A stretch of 64,000 nucleotides of DNA from contig NZ_JQEC01000002.1 in the NCBI RefSeq assembly GCF_000764185.1, forward strand, positions 248,001 to 312,000. The letters run 5' to 3'. Position numbers and translations under genes: made by a program. This DNA is from Colwellia psychrerythraea (lineage in GTDB: Bacteria; Pseudomonadota; Gammaproteobacteria; Enterobacterales; Alteromonadaceae). The notes under the pieces are model-generated. The model saw nothing but the letters and a program-made list of their open reading frames with translations. It was not told the DNA's origin and searched no databases. Shown piece after piece: positions 55,370 through 64,000 of the stretch. Positions within the stretch are counted from its first letter, which is position 1; each line of letters begins with the position of its first letter.

Positions 55370-56530
55370 TTAGAGCAAACCACTGCCCCAGATTTTTGCC
55401 ATTCCCATAACTAAATTTTGATAATTGTTAGCTTTAGCGTCTAAGTTTCTTTGCTGACAAAATTCAGCATCTCTATTAAAAATAGCAGCCGCTAACTGTC
55501 GTCCTCCCATGGTTATGCCAGTAGTTTTATCCAGTCTTAGTTGAGTGAAATGGTCAAATGCCAGTGAAATATTCTCTGCATGTGCTTTTAAGCTATTAGC
55601 TAAGTGCCAAGCATCTTCCAGTGCCTGACAAGCTCCCTGCCCAGAAGTTGGTAATGCTGCGTGTGCCGCATCACCAATTAATAATGCATTATTTTTATGC
55701 CAATTTTTAATGGGATTATGATCATGAATATAGAGTTTATTAATAGAAGAAATTGGCGTGTTATTAATAATGTTGGCAATAGGAGTTGGCCAATGATTGA
55801 AAATGGCAGTTAATTCGTCTTTATAGTTTGTTGAATTTCTGTCACCAATCTTTTCTTCGACAATACCTCCAGCCCAATAGGCTTTATGACTTGAAACGGG
55901 TACTATGCCAAAACGCTCTCCTACCCCCCAGTAATCGGCAACTGAAATATCGTTAAATATTTTATCACTACTTTCAAAAACACCAATCCAATTAATAAAA
56001 CCTTGATAAACTGGTAGGTTATCAGCATTAACATAGTTGCGTGTAATTGAATTCATACGTCCGTCTGCGCCAATAACAATATCAGGCTGAATACTTTTTC
56101 CATTATCAAAACTAACAGTTACTCGACCGGTATCACTGTCTGATAAAGCAATAACCTTATGCTGATAATGAATGTTGATATGCAATTCAAGCAGACGCTG
56201 CGTGAGTATCTGCATTAGATCTTTACGAATAATTGAATAGCTAACATACCCCATCAACTCATTAAGTTTATTAATATCAAGCGAACCAAGCTGCTGCCCA
56301 TCTTGGTTGAAGCGATTCATATTATTCAATCTGCCAGAAACTTGCATTACCGCAGTTAACACACCAAACTGCTCTAAAACAAACGAAGCGTTAGGCCAAC
56401 AAACAATCCCTGCACCAATACCTAATACTGTTGAGTGCCTTTCATAAACCTCCACGTCGAAGCCGGCTAACTTTAGAGCAATGGCCGAACTTAGCCCGCC
56501 AATACCAGCACCTAATATGGCTATTTTCAT
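55370..56530 (-). CDS. FAD-dependent aromatic-ring-type monooxygenase
   Basis: This 386-residue class A flavin monooxygenase (p-hydroxybenzoate hydroxylase fold) uses NAD(P)H and O2 to hydroxylate an organic substrate. It has the FAD fingerprint ILGAGIGGLSSAIAL at the N-terminus, the DG motif VIGADGRMNSITR near 155 and the GD motif LLIGDAAHAALPTSGQGA near 280. The substrate is unknown. It follows a marR gene on the same strand by 74 bp, and the gap contains a sequence shared with the marR promoter, so it is probably controlled by that regulator. Confidence 0.9.
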   Translation of the reverse strand: MKIAILGAGIGGLSSAIALKLAGFDVEVYERHSTVLGIGAGIVCWPNASFVLEQFGVLTAVMQVSGRLNNMNRFNQDGQQLGSLDINKLNELMGYVSYSIIRKDLMQILTQRLLELHINIHYQHKVIALSDSDTGRVTVSFDNGKSIQPDIVIGADGRMNSITRNYVNADNLPVYQGFINWIGVFESSDKIFNDISVADYWGVGERFGIVPVSSHKAYWAGGIVEEKIGDRNSTNYKDELTAIFNHWPTPIANIINNTPISSINKLYIHDHNPIKNWHKNNALLIGDAAHAALPTSGQGACQALEDAWHLANSLKAHAENISLAFDHFTQLRLDKTTGITMGGRQLAAAIFNRDAEFCQQRNLDAKANNYQNLVMGMAKIWGSGLL

Positions 56531-56573
56531 TATTTACTCCTTTCGAAACACTCAGAAAAACAAACCATGAAGT

Positions 56574-56590
56574 TAGAATCCATGGACTAT
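56574..56590 (-). promoter_or_regulatory. Candidate MarR site upstream of the monooxygenase
   Basis: TAGAATCCATGGACTAT shares TCCATGGACTAT with the perfect palindrome upstream of marR. It lies in the 74-bp gap between marR and the monooxygenase start. Confidence 0.6.
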
Positions 56591-56604
56591 ATATGGATAA
56601 ATAT

Positions 56605-57012
56605 TTATGACCTGATCTTGCTAATCAATTTAGCTAATAGTTCAAGCTCATCATCCTGTAACTTACCCACAGCGGACAGCCCTTGATCCATTAATTTTTT
56701 CCCCGCACACATTGATTCAATCCCCAACTTGGTAATCTTAATGTGCACTAAACGTTGGTCTTCTTGGTTTCTTACCTTGATGATCAACTGCTTACCCATC
56801 AGTTTGTTTAATAACCGAGAAACATTAGACATTGGGTCAAACATTTGGGCTTTGATTTCATTTACTGTCGCTTGTTTATTTTCAGATAACGCTACAATAG
56901 ATAGCACCTTTAATTGTTGTGCCGTTAAATCTAAGGGCTCTAACTGACGAGACACTTCGCTATTTAGCCATTGGGCAGTTTTTAAAAATGAAATCGCTAT
57001 ATTTGTATGCAT
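56605..57012 (-). CDS. MarR-family transcriptional regulator
   Basis: This 135-residue winged-helix regulator starts at MHTNIAISF, where AGAGG lies 6 bases upstream; the longer in-frame version is unlikely. The DNA-binding region contains LTAQQLKVLSIV, MSNVSRLLNKLMGKQLIIKV and the wing EDQRLVHIKIT with the conserved Asp-Gln-Arg. MarR proteins usually repress their own and adjacent genes until a phenolic or oxidant ligand is bound. The palindromes at 57055 and 56574 fit such control of itself and the flavin monooxygenase. Confidence 0.92.
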   Translation of the reverse strand: MHTNIAISFLKTAQWLNSEVSRQLEPLDLTAQQLKVLSIVALSENKQATVNEIKAQMFDPMSNVSRLLNKLMGKQLIIKVRNQEDQRLVHIKITKLGIESMCAGKKLMDQGLSAVGKLQDDELELLAKLISKIRS

Positions 57013-57054
57013 GTCAACCTCTGGGCAGCATTTGTTAAAACTTGACACAAAACT

Positions 57055-57070
57055 ATAGTCCATGGACTAT
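57055..57070 (-). promoter_or_regulatory. MarR operator palindrome upstream of marR
   Basis: ATAGTCCATGGACTAT is a perfect 16-bp palindrome 43 bp upstream of the marR start codon; a partial copy precedes the monooxygenase. Confidence 0.75.
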
Positions 57071-57214
57071 TATGTCAAGGTATTAGTATTGCGCTTTCTC
57101 TACATATTAAAATATGTACTTAAAATTGGAGCTAACAGGATGATAATTCAGTGAGCAGCCAGTACCTTAAAACCTACACTGTTAGTAATCTCATCTTTGA
57201 TTAGTTCAGCATAA

Positions 57215-57433
57215 TTATTTCGTTCCGGAATTTAATGCTTGGTTACGCAACTCGGTAACTTGGTCAAAGCCAATGCCCCAGTTGTCGGTATTCACTTCAT
57301 CAATAACGACAAATGTTGTGGCTGGATTTTTATCTAACACATCAACCATTAGCTGAGTACAGCCTTTGATAATGGCTTGTTTTTGTTCTTTGCTTACACC
57401 TTCGTCGGTAATTTTTACATTAATATACGGCAT
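57215..57433 (-). CDS. 4-oxalocrotonate tautomerase family enzyme
   Basis: This 72-residue protein starts MPYINVKITDEG. After Met removal, Pro1 is the catalytic base of the tautomerase superfamily, which interconverts keto and enol forms of unsaturated acids. AGGAA lies 7 bases upstream of the ATG. It is close to NTF2-like and GST genes on the same strand, suggesting small-molecule or aromatic catabolism or detoxification. Confidence 0.9.
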   Translation of the reverse strand: MPYINVKITDEGVSKEQKQAIIKGCTQLMVDVLDKNPATTFVVIDEVNTDNWGIGFDQVTELRNQALNSGTK

Positions 57434-57545
57434 GATTTTTCCTTTGTGTGTTTCTCATTAATGACTTAACAGTGAGTTGTGATTCATTCATCTAAGTAAT
57501 CTGACAAGATTGCTTCGAAATACTGCACCTAATTTGAACCATAAA

Positions 57546-57673
57546 CTAGATTGTTCCATTTAAAATAAATGCTGGAATACTATTAATGTTAAATGTCTTA
57601 TAGCGGGCAACTTTCTGCTCTAATTCTTGTTATAACCAACGGGGCACCCAGAACAAACAATGTCGTGCACCAT
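57546..57673 (-). pseudogene. Remnant of a DsbA/FrnE-family thiol oxidoreductase
   Basis: Reading from 57673, ATG is followed by VHDIVCSGCPVGYNKN and a stop; the CxxC and its surroundings look like the N-terminus of a DsbA/FrnE-like protein. About 50 bases later another frame gives YKTFNINSIPAFILNGTI and a stop, resembling the cis-Pro region near the C-terminus of the same family. The roughly 150 residues expected in between are missing. Both pieces are short, so the call is tentative. Confidence 0.45.
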
Positions 57674-57701
57674 TTTAATTTGTTATGCGGGAATGCTGTC
57701 A

Positions 57702-58094
57702 TTATGATTGAGCCTTAATGTTGGTATACATTTTACTGACTATGCGCCACTGCCCCTGCTCTTTAAGCAGTCCGAGAAAGTCGATATAGTTAAAATCAAA
57801 CAAAGGACAGTGAATTTTCGCCATTGCTTGGTCTTGAACGAGATCAATGGCTAATATTTTAAAGTCGAATGGCTTGTTCAGTTGTGCCGGTATAGGCCGA
57901 CTGGCAACATCGGTTAACCACTGGCTTAATGAACGTCGGCTACCTGGTGCCTTTAACCAGGCATCCTCGTGAAATAGTGATTCTAGTTTAGCCACATCGC
58001 CATGATGCAGACCATCAAAATAACCGTTTAAGATGGCGGTAATATCCGCAAAGTCGTTACTATCATGGTTAAGTTCTCTTTGAAAATTTTCCAT
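57702..58094 (-). CDS. NTF2-like protein (putative lumazine-binding/SnoaL-like)
   Basis: This 130-residue protein has the NTF2-like fold pattern: an N-terminal helix ITAILNGYFDGLHHGDVAKL, FHEDAWLKAP and a closing EQGQWRIVSKMY strand. The first part is characteristic of the putative lumazine-binding group. Members bind or convert small molecules, but no function can be assigned here. It is 13 bp downstream of the GST gene with CGGAG as ribosome-binding site, so the two form an operon. Confidence 0.8.
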   Translation of the reverse strand: MENFQRELNHDSNDFADITAILNGYFDGLHHGDVAKLESLFHEDAWLKAPGSRRSLSQWLTDVASRPIPAQLNKPFDFKILAIDLVQDQAMAKIHCPLFDFNYIDFLGLLKEQGQWRIVSKMYTNIKAQS

Positions 58095-58107
58095 ATTTTA
58101 CTCCGCT

Positions 58108-58716
58108 TTATTTAACTGAAGCTGTCTGTTCGGCTTGTACTGTTTTGATATAGCTCGGCATGGCTTGCACGGCATTGAGCATTTTAGACGTTTTTTCACC
58201 TATGATAATATCTACCGAAAAATATCTCCCCCAACGAGAATAAACAGTCAGCATAATGTCTGCTGCTGAGGGACTATCCCCACCTAGGAAGCTTTTGTCA
58301 GCTAATTTATTTTCTATAACCTGCCATAACTGATTAATACTTTCGGCGGCAGTATTTAAAATTTCTTGCTGCACTTTTTCATCACTAATATGTTGTGTTA
58401 AGAAAAATAATCTCCCGTAGGCAGGGTGCATAGTGGCATTTGCAAACATAATGTTTTCAATTGCCTGTTGGCGAGAATTTTCATTTTCAGGAAACAATGG
58501 ACTTTTATGTTTGTTAAGCAAATGCAACATAATCGCCGCACCTTCTACGAAGGTATTATCACCGTCAACCAATGTGGGCACCGCGCCAACTGGGTTGATT
58601 GTTTTGAAGTCATCAAGTTGGTGTACATCAATAATATTTACTTCTTGAGCCAATTCACGCAAAACAATTTGAGTGGCTGCAGAACAAGCGCCTGGTGAAT
58701 AATAAAGTTTATACAC
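58108..58716 (-). CDS. Glutathione S-transferase
   Basis: This 202-residue GST conjugates glutathione to electrophiles or acts in related redox chemistry. It begins MYKLYYSPGACSAA, with the Ser/Cys region of bacterial beta-class enzymes, has the cis-Pro and glutathione-binding stretch GAVPTLVDGDNTFVEGAAIM near residue 45, and the helical C-terminal domain with SPSAADIMLTVY. It heads the GST/NTF2-like operon and is divergent from a LysR regulator that probably controls it. Confidence 0.92.
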   Translation of the reverse strand: MYKLYYSPGACSAATQIVLRELAQEVNIIDVHQLDDFKTINPVGAVPTLVDGDNTFVEGAAIMLHLLNKHKSPLFPENENSRQQAIENIMFANATMHPAYGRLFFLTQHISDEKVQQEILNTAAESINQLWQVIENKLADKSFLGGDSPSAADIMLTVYSRWGRYFSVDIIIGEKTSKMLNAVQAMPSYIKTVQAEQTASVK

Positions 58717-58851
58717 GGTATTCTCCTAAAAGATGAAGTTTGTTTAATTGGTTAGTTCACACATTCGATGCCAATGTCTGCCTCAATGCGATGAAAGAAG
58801 TTTACTCTCAGTTTTTGTTTTCATATATACCAACAATGTGCATATACTGTC

Positions 58852-58862
58852 CTCAAATTGAG
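58852..58862. promoter_or_regulatory. Short palindrome in the GST-lysR intergenic region
   Basis: CTCAAATTGAG is an 11-bp palindrome with the T-N-A character of LysR boxes, between the divergent GST and lysR genes. It is the best visible candidate operator. Confidence 0.45.
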
Positions 58863-58937
58863 AACAATAACTTCAATGTAATTTCATAAAACACAGATAA
58901 AACTGTGCTATAACAATGTCATTAAGAGGACAAACAA

Positions 58938-59825
58938 GTGGATAAACTACGAGCAATTAAGTTATTTGTGCGCTTAGCCGATTTAGGCAGTTTTACTCGA
59001 GTAGCTGAGCAGGTGAATTCATCAAAATCTATGGTTAGCAAAGAGATAGGCCGACTGGAAACTGATTTGGGTGCACGATTATTGCATCGCTCGACCCGCA
59101 ACGTACAACTAACTCATGTCGGTGAGGGCTATTTACAGCGAGCACGAGAAATACTGGAAAAACTAGATGACGCCGATAGTTTTGTTCAAGATTTACAACA
59201 AAACCTGCGTGGTAAACTTAAAATCAACGCGCCCATGGCACTAGGCATTACCGACCTGTCACATTTGTTTGCTGACTTTATGCAGGCCAACCCTGAAATT
59301 GAGCTCGATATTCATTTAGGTGATGAAAGTGTTGATTTGGTAGAGCAAGGTTTTGATTTAGGTTTTCGTGCCTCAAGTAAACCGATAGACTCAAATTATG
59401 TTGGCAGACCACTAACCCATTTTACTTATAAAGTGTGTGCATCACCAAGCTACCTAGCCCAGCATGCAACCATTACCCAGCCTCAAGACCTTAAAGACCA
59501 TAATTGTTTCATCTATAGCTACTTTCAAGGGAAAAATGTTTGGCCAATTGAAGATGGCATTACTGTAAAAGGCAACTTACGTGTTAATAATACTATGTTT
59601 ATGATGGAGTCAATTAAGCAAGGATTAGGACTTGCTTTTATCCCTGACTTTGTTTGCCAGCAAGCTATTAATAGTGGTGAAGTAGTTGAAGTATTAGCCG
59701 AGGCTAACAAGCCATTATTAACTCTTTATGCTTTATACCCAGTGCGACATTTTGTGCCAGAAAAATTATTACTGTGCATTGAATATTTAGAACAATGGTT
59801 TGCTGATAAAAATAAGACTAGATGA
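58938..59825 (+). CDS. LysR-family transcriptional regulator
   Basis: This LysR-type regulator of 295 residues starts at GTG, supported by GAGG 8 bases upstream. The winged helix (residues 1-60) contains GSFTRVAEQVNSSKSMVSKE and LGARLLHRSTRNVQLT, as in the DsdC/CrgA-like branch of LysR proteins. The effector domain follows. Divergent orientation to the GST operon makes that operon its likely target, as is common for LysR regulators. Confidence 0.92.
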   Translation: MDKLRAIKLFVRLADLGSFTRVAEQVNSSKSMVSKEIGRLETDLGARLLHRSTRNVQLTHVGEGYLQRAREILEKLDDADSFVQDLQQNLRGKLKINAPMALGITDLSHLFADFMQANPEIELDIHLGDESVDLVEQGFDLGFRASSKPIDSNYVGRPLTHFTYKVCASPSYLAQHATITQPQDLKDHNCFIYSYFQGKNVWPIEDGITVKGNLRVNNTMFMMESIKQGLGLAFIPDFVCQQAINSGEVVEVLAEANKPLLTLYALYPVRHFVPEKLLLCIEYLEQWFADKNKTR

Positions 59826-59850
59826 ATTTAACCTTCATCATTGTCAAAGA

Positions 59851-60735
59851 TTAATGCGTTTTTAGCCACTCAGCCAGCAGCGGAAAATGATCGGTAACTG
59901 CCTGTGGATGAGTCAAAATATTAATATGATCGTAATCTATGGCATTACCATTTTTCTTTGAAAGTAAATTAAACTTGGCTTGATGATTATATGACTCGGC
60001 AATAAAAGCTTTTACATCTTGCTCATGCCCTAAAACTTTATCTTTTACTCCAGTAAAGTGCCAAGACGGTGGCCACAAAATATTTTCAGCCGCTTTACTG
60101 TAATCAAAGCCATCATGAGGATCTATCCAAGCCCCCTTCTTAACCCAAGCAACACTTTGTTTCAGAGATTTTTTTGTTTCATTATCGGCGCCTACCCCAT
60201 ACTTTTTTGCGTCTAAAAAGCCTTTTTTATTGGCTAACTTTATCGCAACGTTGTTCCAAAACATATTCACTTTGAGAAACTTTTCTAGACTTTTTACAGT
60301 TACCGATCTTTTTGTACCAAAACAGGTTTTAGTTAACACTTGTGATAAACGCTCCGGATAACGCGCTAAACAACTCGCCATTAATACACCTCCCCATGAA
60401 TGAGAAACAACATGCATGGCTTTATTGGTATGTTTGGTTATGTAATCTAGAAACATTGGAATATCTTGGGTAATAGCTTCAAATTGACCAAAGTCAGAAT
60501 TAGCACTTATTATTGGTGTACTTTGCCCGCGGCCACGAAGATCAGCAACATATACATCAAAGCCCTGTTCAGCTAAGTAGCAGGCTAAGCCTTTACCTTT
60601 TTTAGTATAAAAAATATGGCCATTTTCCATAACTCCATGAATCATTAATACAGGCGTGCCAGCTGAACTTTTGGAAATATGACGAAGGTGTAACCGGTAA
60701 TCTTCACCTTGAATATATAACGACTGTTGCTTCAT
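59851..60735 (-). CDS. Alpha/beta hydrolase (lipase/esterase-like)
   Basis: This 294-residue alpha/beta hydrolase has the oxyanion-hole region MIHGVMENGHIF, the nucleophile elbow VSHSWGGVLM near residue 112 and a late His in YDHINILTHP. VADLRGRGQS is typical of the fold. There is no signal peptide, so it acts inside the cell. The family includes esterases and acyl hydrolases; the substrate is not evident. Confidence 0.85.
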   Translation of the reverse strand: MKQQSLYIQGEDYRLHLRHISKSSAGTPVLMIHGVMENGHIFYTKKGKGLACYLAEQGFDVYVADLRGRGQSTPIISANSDFGQFEAITQDIPMFLDYITKHTNKAMHVVSHSWGGVLMASCLARYPERLSQVLTKTCFGTKRSVTVKSLEKFLKVNMFWNNVAIKLANKKGFLDAKKYGVGADNETKKSLKQSVAWVKKGAWIDPHDGFDYSKAAENILWPPSWHFTGVKDKVLGHEQDVKAFIAESYNHQAKFNLLSKKNGNAIDYDHINILTHPQAVTDHFPLLAEWLKTH

Positions 60736-61085
60736 TGCTTAACCTTACTCTCTATAATAAATTACCGAAACAAAAGGTCCGACCACTAGGCTTTAGCATA
60801 CAGTTAAATAAAATATCATCAAGGAGCATCATACTTTTTTAACTAGACTTTCTTTTTCGCTGCCATGTCATCACAACAGCTGATATGGCTAATGTAAAAA
60901 TTAAGATCAGAGTAAGTTTTTCAATTGACTATGGCTCATTCATCATCAGTAGAAGACTTTTGATTTGACAATAAAGGTGCAGCTTATTATTCCCTAAGCT
61001 TTTTTTATTAAATTGAACTAGCTAAATTAAATAACTATAATGCCCCGCTTTACAGCATTCATATCAATATAACTTAGGAATTTTC
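60736..61085. other. 350-bp intergenic region
   Basis: It is AT-rich. A minus-strand stretch near 60850-60930 reads IEKLTLILIFTLAISAVVMT and a basic tail, like the end of a small membrane protein, but it lacks a start codon. The right end holds the promoter and AGGAA ribosome-binding site of the lipoprotein gene. Confidence 0.4.
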
Positions 61086-62321
61086 ATGAATTTACAGGGA
61101 GCCAGCGCTTGGCACTTTATAATATTAACTACATTTTTAACCTTATTGTCTGCCTGTGGTGGCGGGTCAACTGACGAAGCCCCTTTGGAGATACCAAAGA
61201 TTACTTATCAAGCTCTGCCAACCTTCATCTCGGTTAATGAAGGAGAGACAGTTCGTTTAACTTTAAATTTAGTTGGCGAAGGGGTCGATCAGCTAAAGTT
61301 TAACTGGCAAGTAAGCCAGGGCATTACTTTTACTGGTCAAGGTACTGACAGTATTAACTTTACTGCACCTAATGTAGATCAATTAAGTACAATTAGCATT
61401 CAGGTAGAACTTGATGATTCAAGCAAAGTCATTGGTTTTTCTGACCAGAGAACATCTGTAATAGTGGCCAATATTGAATCCCTTAACGAGAACAACGGCA
61501 ATATGCCACAATCAGGTTTGCCTAAGGTTGATAGCTTAAATTTTGACGGACTTACTTCAAGCAGCACCTGGTTTAACGAACAAGTAAGCTTTACCAGTAC
61601 AATCAACAGTAATGGTAATACCATAACTGTTGAAACCCGACGATTGAACCTTACATACATTGAAGCCATAAATGTTTCCACCGAGACGATTACTCTGTCA
61701 GAGTGTGGTCTAACGGATACCTACGATATTAATATCAATGAATTTGCAGCGGATGTTCAGTGTGAGACCAGCAGCTCATTAAATATTAGCCAAAATGATA
61801 ACGAATTTAGATTGGAACGCATGTGTGGCGATAAAGTCGTAATGACAAGCGCTTACACTAAGAAAAGTGATAACAGGTCAGTATCAAATGGTGAGCTAAA
61901 CATTAATTTTTCATCTTACGAAAATCTTGCTAACACAACTCAAGTATGCGGAATTGTGGTTACCTCTGAAGTCAAATCATATGATTCTAACGACATTCTT
62001 TCGGAAACGGCCAAAGCTTCGATTCTGCGTTTGTTTACAGAATATCAGGGCAATCCATTTGAACTACAGTTTCTATTAGATAAGCACCCAACAAATTTAT
62101 TTGCATTTTTAACTACAGGCTTCATGACTGACAACTTTGCTAAAATATACAGCAATGTCTTACCAGAAATTAGTAACTTGCCTGAGAGCGATTCTGGTAC
62201 TATAAATTTTGATTTTTACAATGATAATAAAAATATAAAATCCGATTTTGATTTTTCTTTGTCTTCAACCGACGGTCATCAAGAGTCTATTGAAGGCAGC
62301 TTTACTTTACTGTTTGAATAA
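61086..62321 (+). CDS. Putative lipoprotein with Ig-like domain
   Basis: This 411-residue protein has a lipoprotein signal: a hydrophobic stretch and the lipobox LLSAC with Cys24, followed by GGGSTDE. Residues about 45-125 resemble a PKD/Ig-like domain (FISVNEGETVRLTLNL to DDSSKVIGF). The rest has four scattered cysteines and no family I recognise. It should be anchored at the cell envelope. It converges on the PKD exoprotein gene across a terminator. Confidence 0.75.
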   Translation: MNLQGASAWHFIILTTFLTLLSACGGGSTDEAPLEIPKITYQALPTFISVNEGETVRLTLNLVGEGVDQLKFNWQVSQGITFTGQGTDSINFTAPNVDQLSTISIQVELDDSSKVIGFSDQRTSVIVANIESLNENNGNMPQSGLPKVDSLNFDGLTSSSTWFNEQVSFTSTINSNGNTITVETRRLNLTYIEAINVSTETITLSECGLTDTYDININEFAADVQCETSSSLNISQNDNEFRLERMCGDKVVMTSAYTKKSDNRSVSNGELNINFSSYENLANTTQVCGIVVTSEVKSYDSNDILSETAKASILRLFTEYQGNPFELQFLLDKHPTNLFAFLTTGFMTDNFAKIYSNVLPEISNLPESDSGTINFDFYNDNKNIKSDFDFSLSSTDGHQESIEGSFTLLFE

Positions 62322-62349
62322 ATAACTAAGACAAAAATTAGGCAAAGAA

Positions 62350-62388
62350 AAAGGGCAGGATAAATTATTTAAATTTACCCTGCCCTTT
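62350..62388. terminator. Bidirectional terminator between lipoprotein and PKD-protein genes
   Basis: AAAGGGCAGG-A-TAAATT pairs with AATTTA-C-CCTGCCCTTT around a 5-nt loop, a long stem with one mismatch and A/T flanks, between convergent genes. Confidence 0.9.
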
Positions 62389-62427
62389 GCTATTTTTCTT
62401 TATACTTTAGTGCTTAATGCTATGAGT

Positions 62428-64000
62428 CTACTGACAACTTGCGCTATCAAACTCTACTAAAATAGTTGCATCACTAGCGCCACCAGTCACTTTTAAGTAT
62501 GACCAATAGTTGTTTCCTGCAGCTAAAGACATACAAGTTGTGGTAGAGCCATTACCTAATGATTGACCGTCAAAACTGCTATCACTTGGCCAGCCACCAT
62601 TTTTATAAATAATGTCTACATTTCCTTGACCATGACCTGTAGTAATAGACACAGTTTGATGAGCTGAAACATCACCTAAACTAAGCCAAACAGCGCTACT
62701 AGTACCTAAACATTCAGCCTGTCCTGCAGTTAAACTACCACCAGTAATGGCGGCTTTAGTTAAACAAGCATTTTCGATACTTGGAACATTTGCTTCAATA
62801 GTCACACTTGCTGTATCAGTATGAGCTGCACCGTCGTTATCAGTTACCGTTAATGAAGCAGTATAGTTGCCCACTGCTGGGTATGCATATACTGGATTCG
62901 CATCAGTGCTTTGTGCACCGTTACCAAATTCCCAAAAGTAACTAACAATATTACCATCAGTATCTTTAGAGCCTAAGCTGTCAAAAGTTATTGCATTACC
63001 AATTTGGGTAACATATGCGCCATTTGCTTGAGCAACGGGTGCCACATTGCCACTATCAACAATAGTCACCATGTAATCTTCAGCTTCACCATCGCCAATA
63101 GAACCACAAGCGCTAGTCGGTGCACTGCCATATTTCATCACTACACGCATACGAGTTGTTAGACCAACTAATGCATTATCAATAGCTAAATCACCAACTA
63201 CAGTGCCTTTGCCAGACAAACCACTAAGTAGTTTTTCTGATGCTTCAAAAGTACCGCTGTTATTCGTATCAAGCCAAATAGCCCAATGTTCTGAATAATT
63301 ACCACCAGCCGTTAAGCTAACAGCATTATTACCTACAGTTAATGGCATATTAATGCTGGTAAAATCAGCATAACCTTCTTTAGCGCTGTTATTCGACACT
63401 CCGCCAGCCGTAACGCCCGAAATCCATTCATAACCGGTATTCCCCGTTACTGCACAATAATCAACAAGAACCGACTTAATAACTGCCGTTGTTGAAACTG
63501 TACTTGAGGCATTATCGTTATCAGTTACGGTTAATTCAACCGGGTATGTACTCGCCGTTTGATAGGTATGATTAGGGTTAGCTAAAGTACTAGTACTACC
63601 GTCACCAAAGCTCCAATAATAACTTGTTATTGACCCGTCATTATCGATAGAGCCAGCACTTGAAAAGGCAATACTGGTATTAACAAACTCATCAAATGGT
63701 CCGTTCATTTGCGCTATCGGTGCTTCATTAGTTGCACTAATATTAACAATACTTGAATCTGATGATTGATTATTATCATTGTCAGTTACGGTTAATGTTG
63801 CACTGTAAGTACCATTGCTAGCATAAGCGTAGCTCGGGTTTGCTTGAGTACTTGTACCACCATCACCGAAGTCCCAGCTATACGCAATAATACTGCCATT
63901 TGCATCAACTGAACCAGCACTACTAAAGCTAATTACTTCGTTTATAACGCCGTTGTAAGCACCGTTAGCTTCTGCTGTAGGTAAACCAGTTGAAGTATCG
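62428..64000 (-). CDS. Secreted PKD/GEVED/PPC multidomain protein, 5' end outside window
   Basis: The frame is open from the right edge of the window to the stop at 62428, so at least 524 C-terminal residues are present and the true start lies beyond 64000. Visible domains in order: PKD (SSAGSVDANGS ... YSWDFGDG), PKD (SSAGSIDNDGS ... YYWSFGDGS), a GEVED domain (YCAVTGNTGYEWISGVTAGG to GDGEAEDYMV), a third PKD (SLGSKDTDGN ... YFWEFGNG) and a C-terminal pre-peptidase-type domain ending LVEFDSASCQ. Such tails occur on secreted metalloproteases and other exoenzymes of marine bacteria; the catalytic part is not in view. Confidence 0.88.
   Translation of the reverse strand, partial: DTSTGLPTAEANGAYNGVINEVISFSSAGSVDANGSIIAYSWDFGDGGTSTQANPSYAYASNGTYSATLTVTDNDNNQSSDSSIVNISATNEAPIAQMNGPFDEFVNTSIAFSSAGSIDNDGSITSYYWSFGDGSTSTLANPNHTYQTASTYPVELTVTDNDNASSTVSTTAVIKSVLVDYCAVTGNTGYEWISGVTAGGVSNNSAKEGYADFTSINMPLTVGNNAVSLTAGGNYSEHWAIWLDTNNSGTFEASEKLLSGLSGKGTVVGDLAIDNALVGLTTRMRVVMKYGSAPTSACGSIGDGEAEDYMVTIVDSGNVAPVAQANGAYVTQIGNAITFDSLGSKDTDGNIVSYFWEFGNGAQSTDANPVYAYPAVGNYTASLTVTDNDGAAHTDTASVTIEANVPSIENACLTKAAITGGSLTAGQAECLGTSSAVWLSLGDVSAHQTVSITTGHGQGNVDIIYKNGGWPSDSSFDGQSLGNGSTTTCMSLAAGNNYWSYLKVTGGASDATILVEFDSASCQ

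Noticed and set aside
60836..60935. A hydrophobic peptide in the intergenic region on the minus strand
   Set aside because: The frame lacks a start codon and is very short; it may be a gene remnant but cannot be assigned.

Overview
This window looks like chromosomal DNA of a marine, moderately AT-rich gammaproteobacterium. The SapC-family protein, HypT-like regulator next to aspartase, chitinase/LPMO set, TonB/ExbBD genes and PKD-rich exoproteins suggest Alteromonadales, perhaps Colwelliaceae (Colwellia or Thalassotalea). That placement is inference from gene content and composition, not from a marker gene. No rRNA, tRNA, CRISPR array or intact transposase was seen.

Layout. 1-9000 holds housekeeping and small regulatory genes: a long coiled-coil protein, a SapC-family protein, a small secreted protein, a HypT-like LysR regulator with aspartase, a broken DJ-1/PfpI gene, an SDR oxidoreductase divergent from a TetR regulator with three matching operators, and a CPBP-type membrane protein. 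9464-17010 is a chitin-degradation cluster: GH18 chitinase, GbpA-like AA10 LPMO and ChiA-like GH18 chitinase, all secreted and all with CBM5/12 chitin-binding modules. 17429-51429 is a siderophore locus. 51658-64000 holds an LRR-kinase, a chemoreceptor, a MarR-controlled flavin monooxygenase, a tautomerase/NTF2-like/GST group with a divergent LysR regulator, an alpha/beta hydrolase, a lipoprotein and a partial PKD/GEVED exoprotein.

The siderophore locus is the main discovery. It encodes a PPTase, a PvdE-like exporter, an ECF sigma factor behind a strong Fur box, an isolated FecR cytoplasmic domain, MbtH, a type II thioesterase, a four-protein assembly line (FAAL-ACP-C-A-PCP / KS-AT-KR-ACP / C-A-PCP / C-A-PCP-dualE/C-A-PCP-TE), a TonB-dependent receptor, ornithine N5-hydroxylase, hydroxyornithine formyltransferase, ExbD/ExbB/TonB behind a second Fur box, and a DapE-like M20 hydrolase. 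The predicted product is an acyl peptide: fatty acid, amino acid 1 (unknown), one ketoreduced malonate unit, Ser, a D-configured residue and a final residue. The last two have identical specificity codes and are probably formyl-hydroxyornithine.

Five promoters in the locus share the element TAAA-N17-CGTC, which matches the promoter type of PvdS/OrbS iron-starvation sigma factors. They precede the exporter, the MbtH-to-NRPS operon, the hydroxylase, the formyltransferase and, unexpectedly, the DapE-like hydrolase. The implied circuit is Fur -> ECF sigma -> synthesis and export, with Fur also acting directly on tonB-exbB-exbD. A 323-bp MITE-like element sits between the divergent hydroxylase and formyltransferase promoters and ends exactly at the -35 element of the latter.
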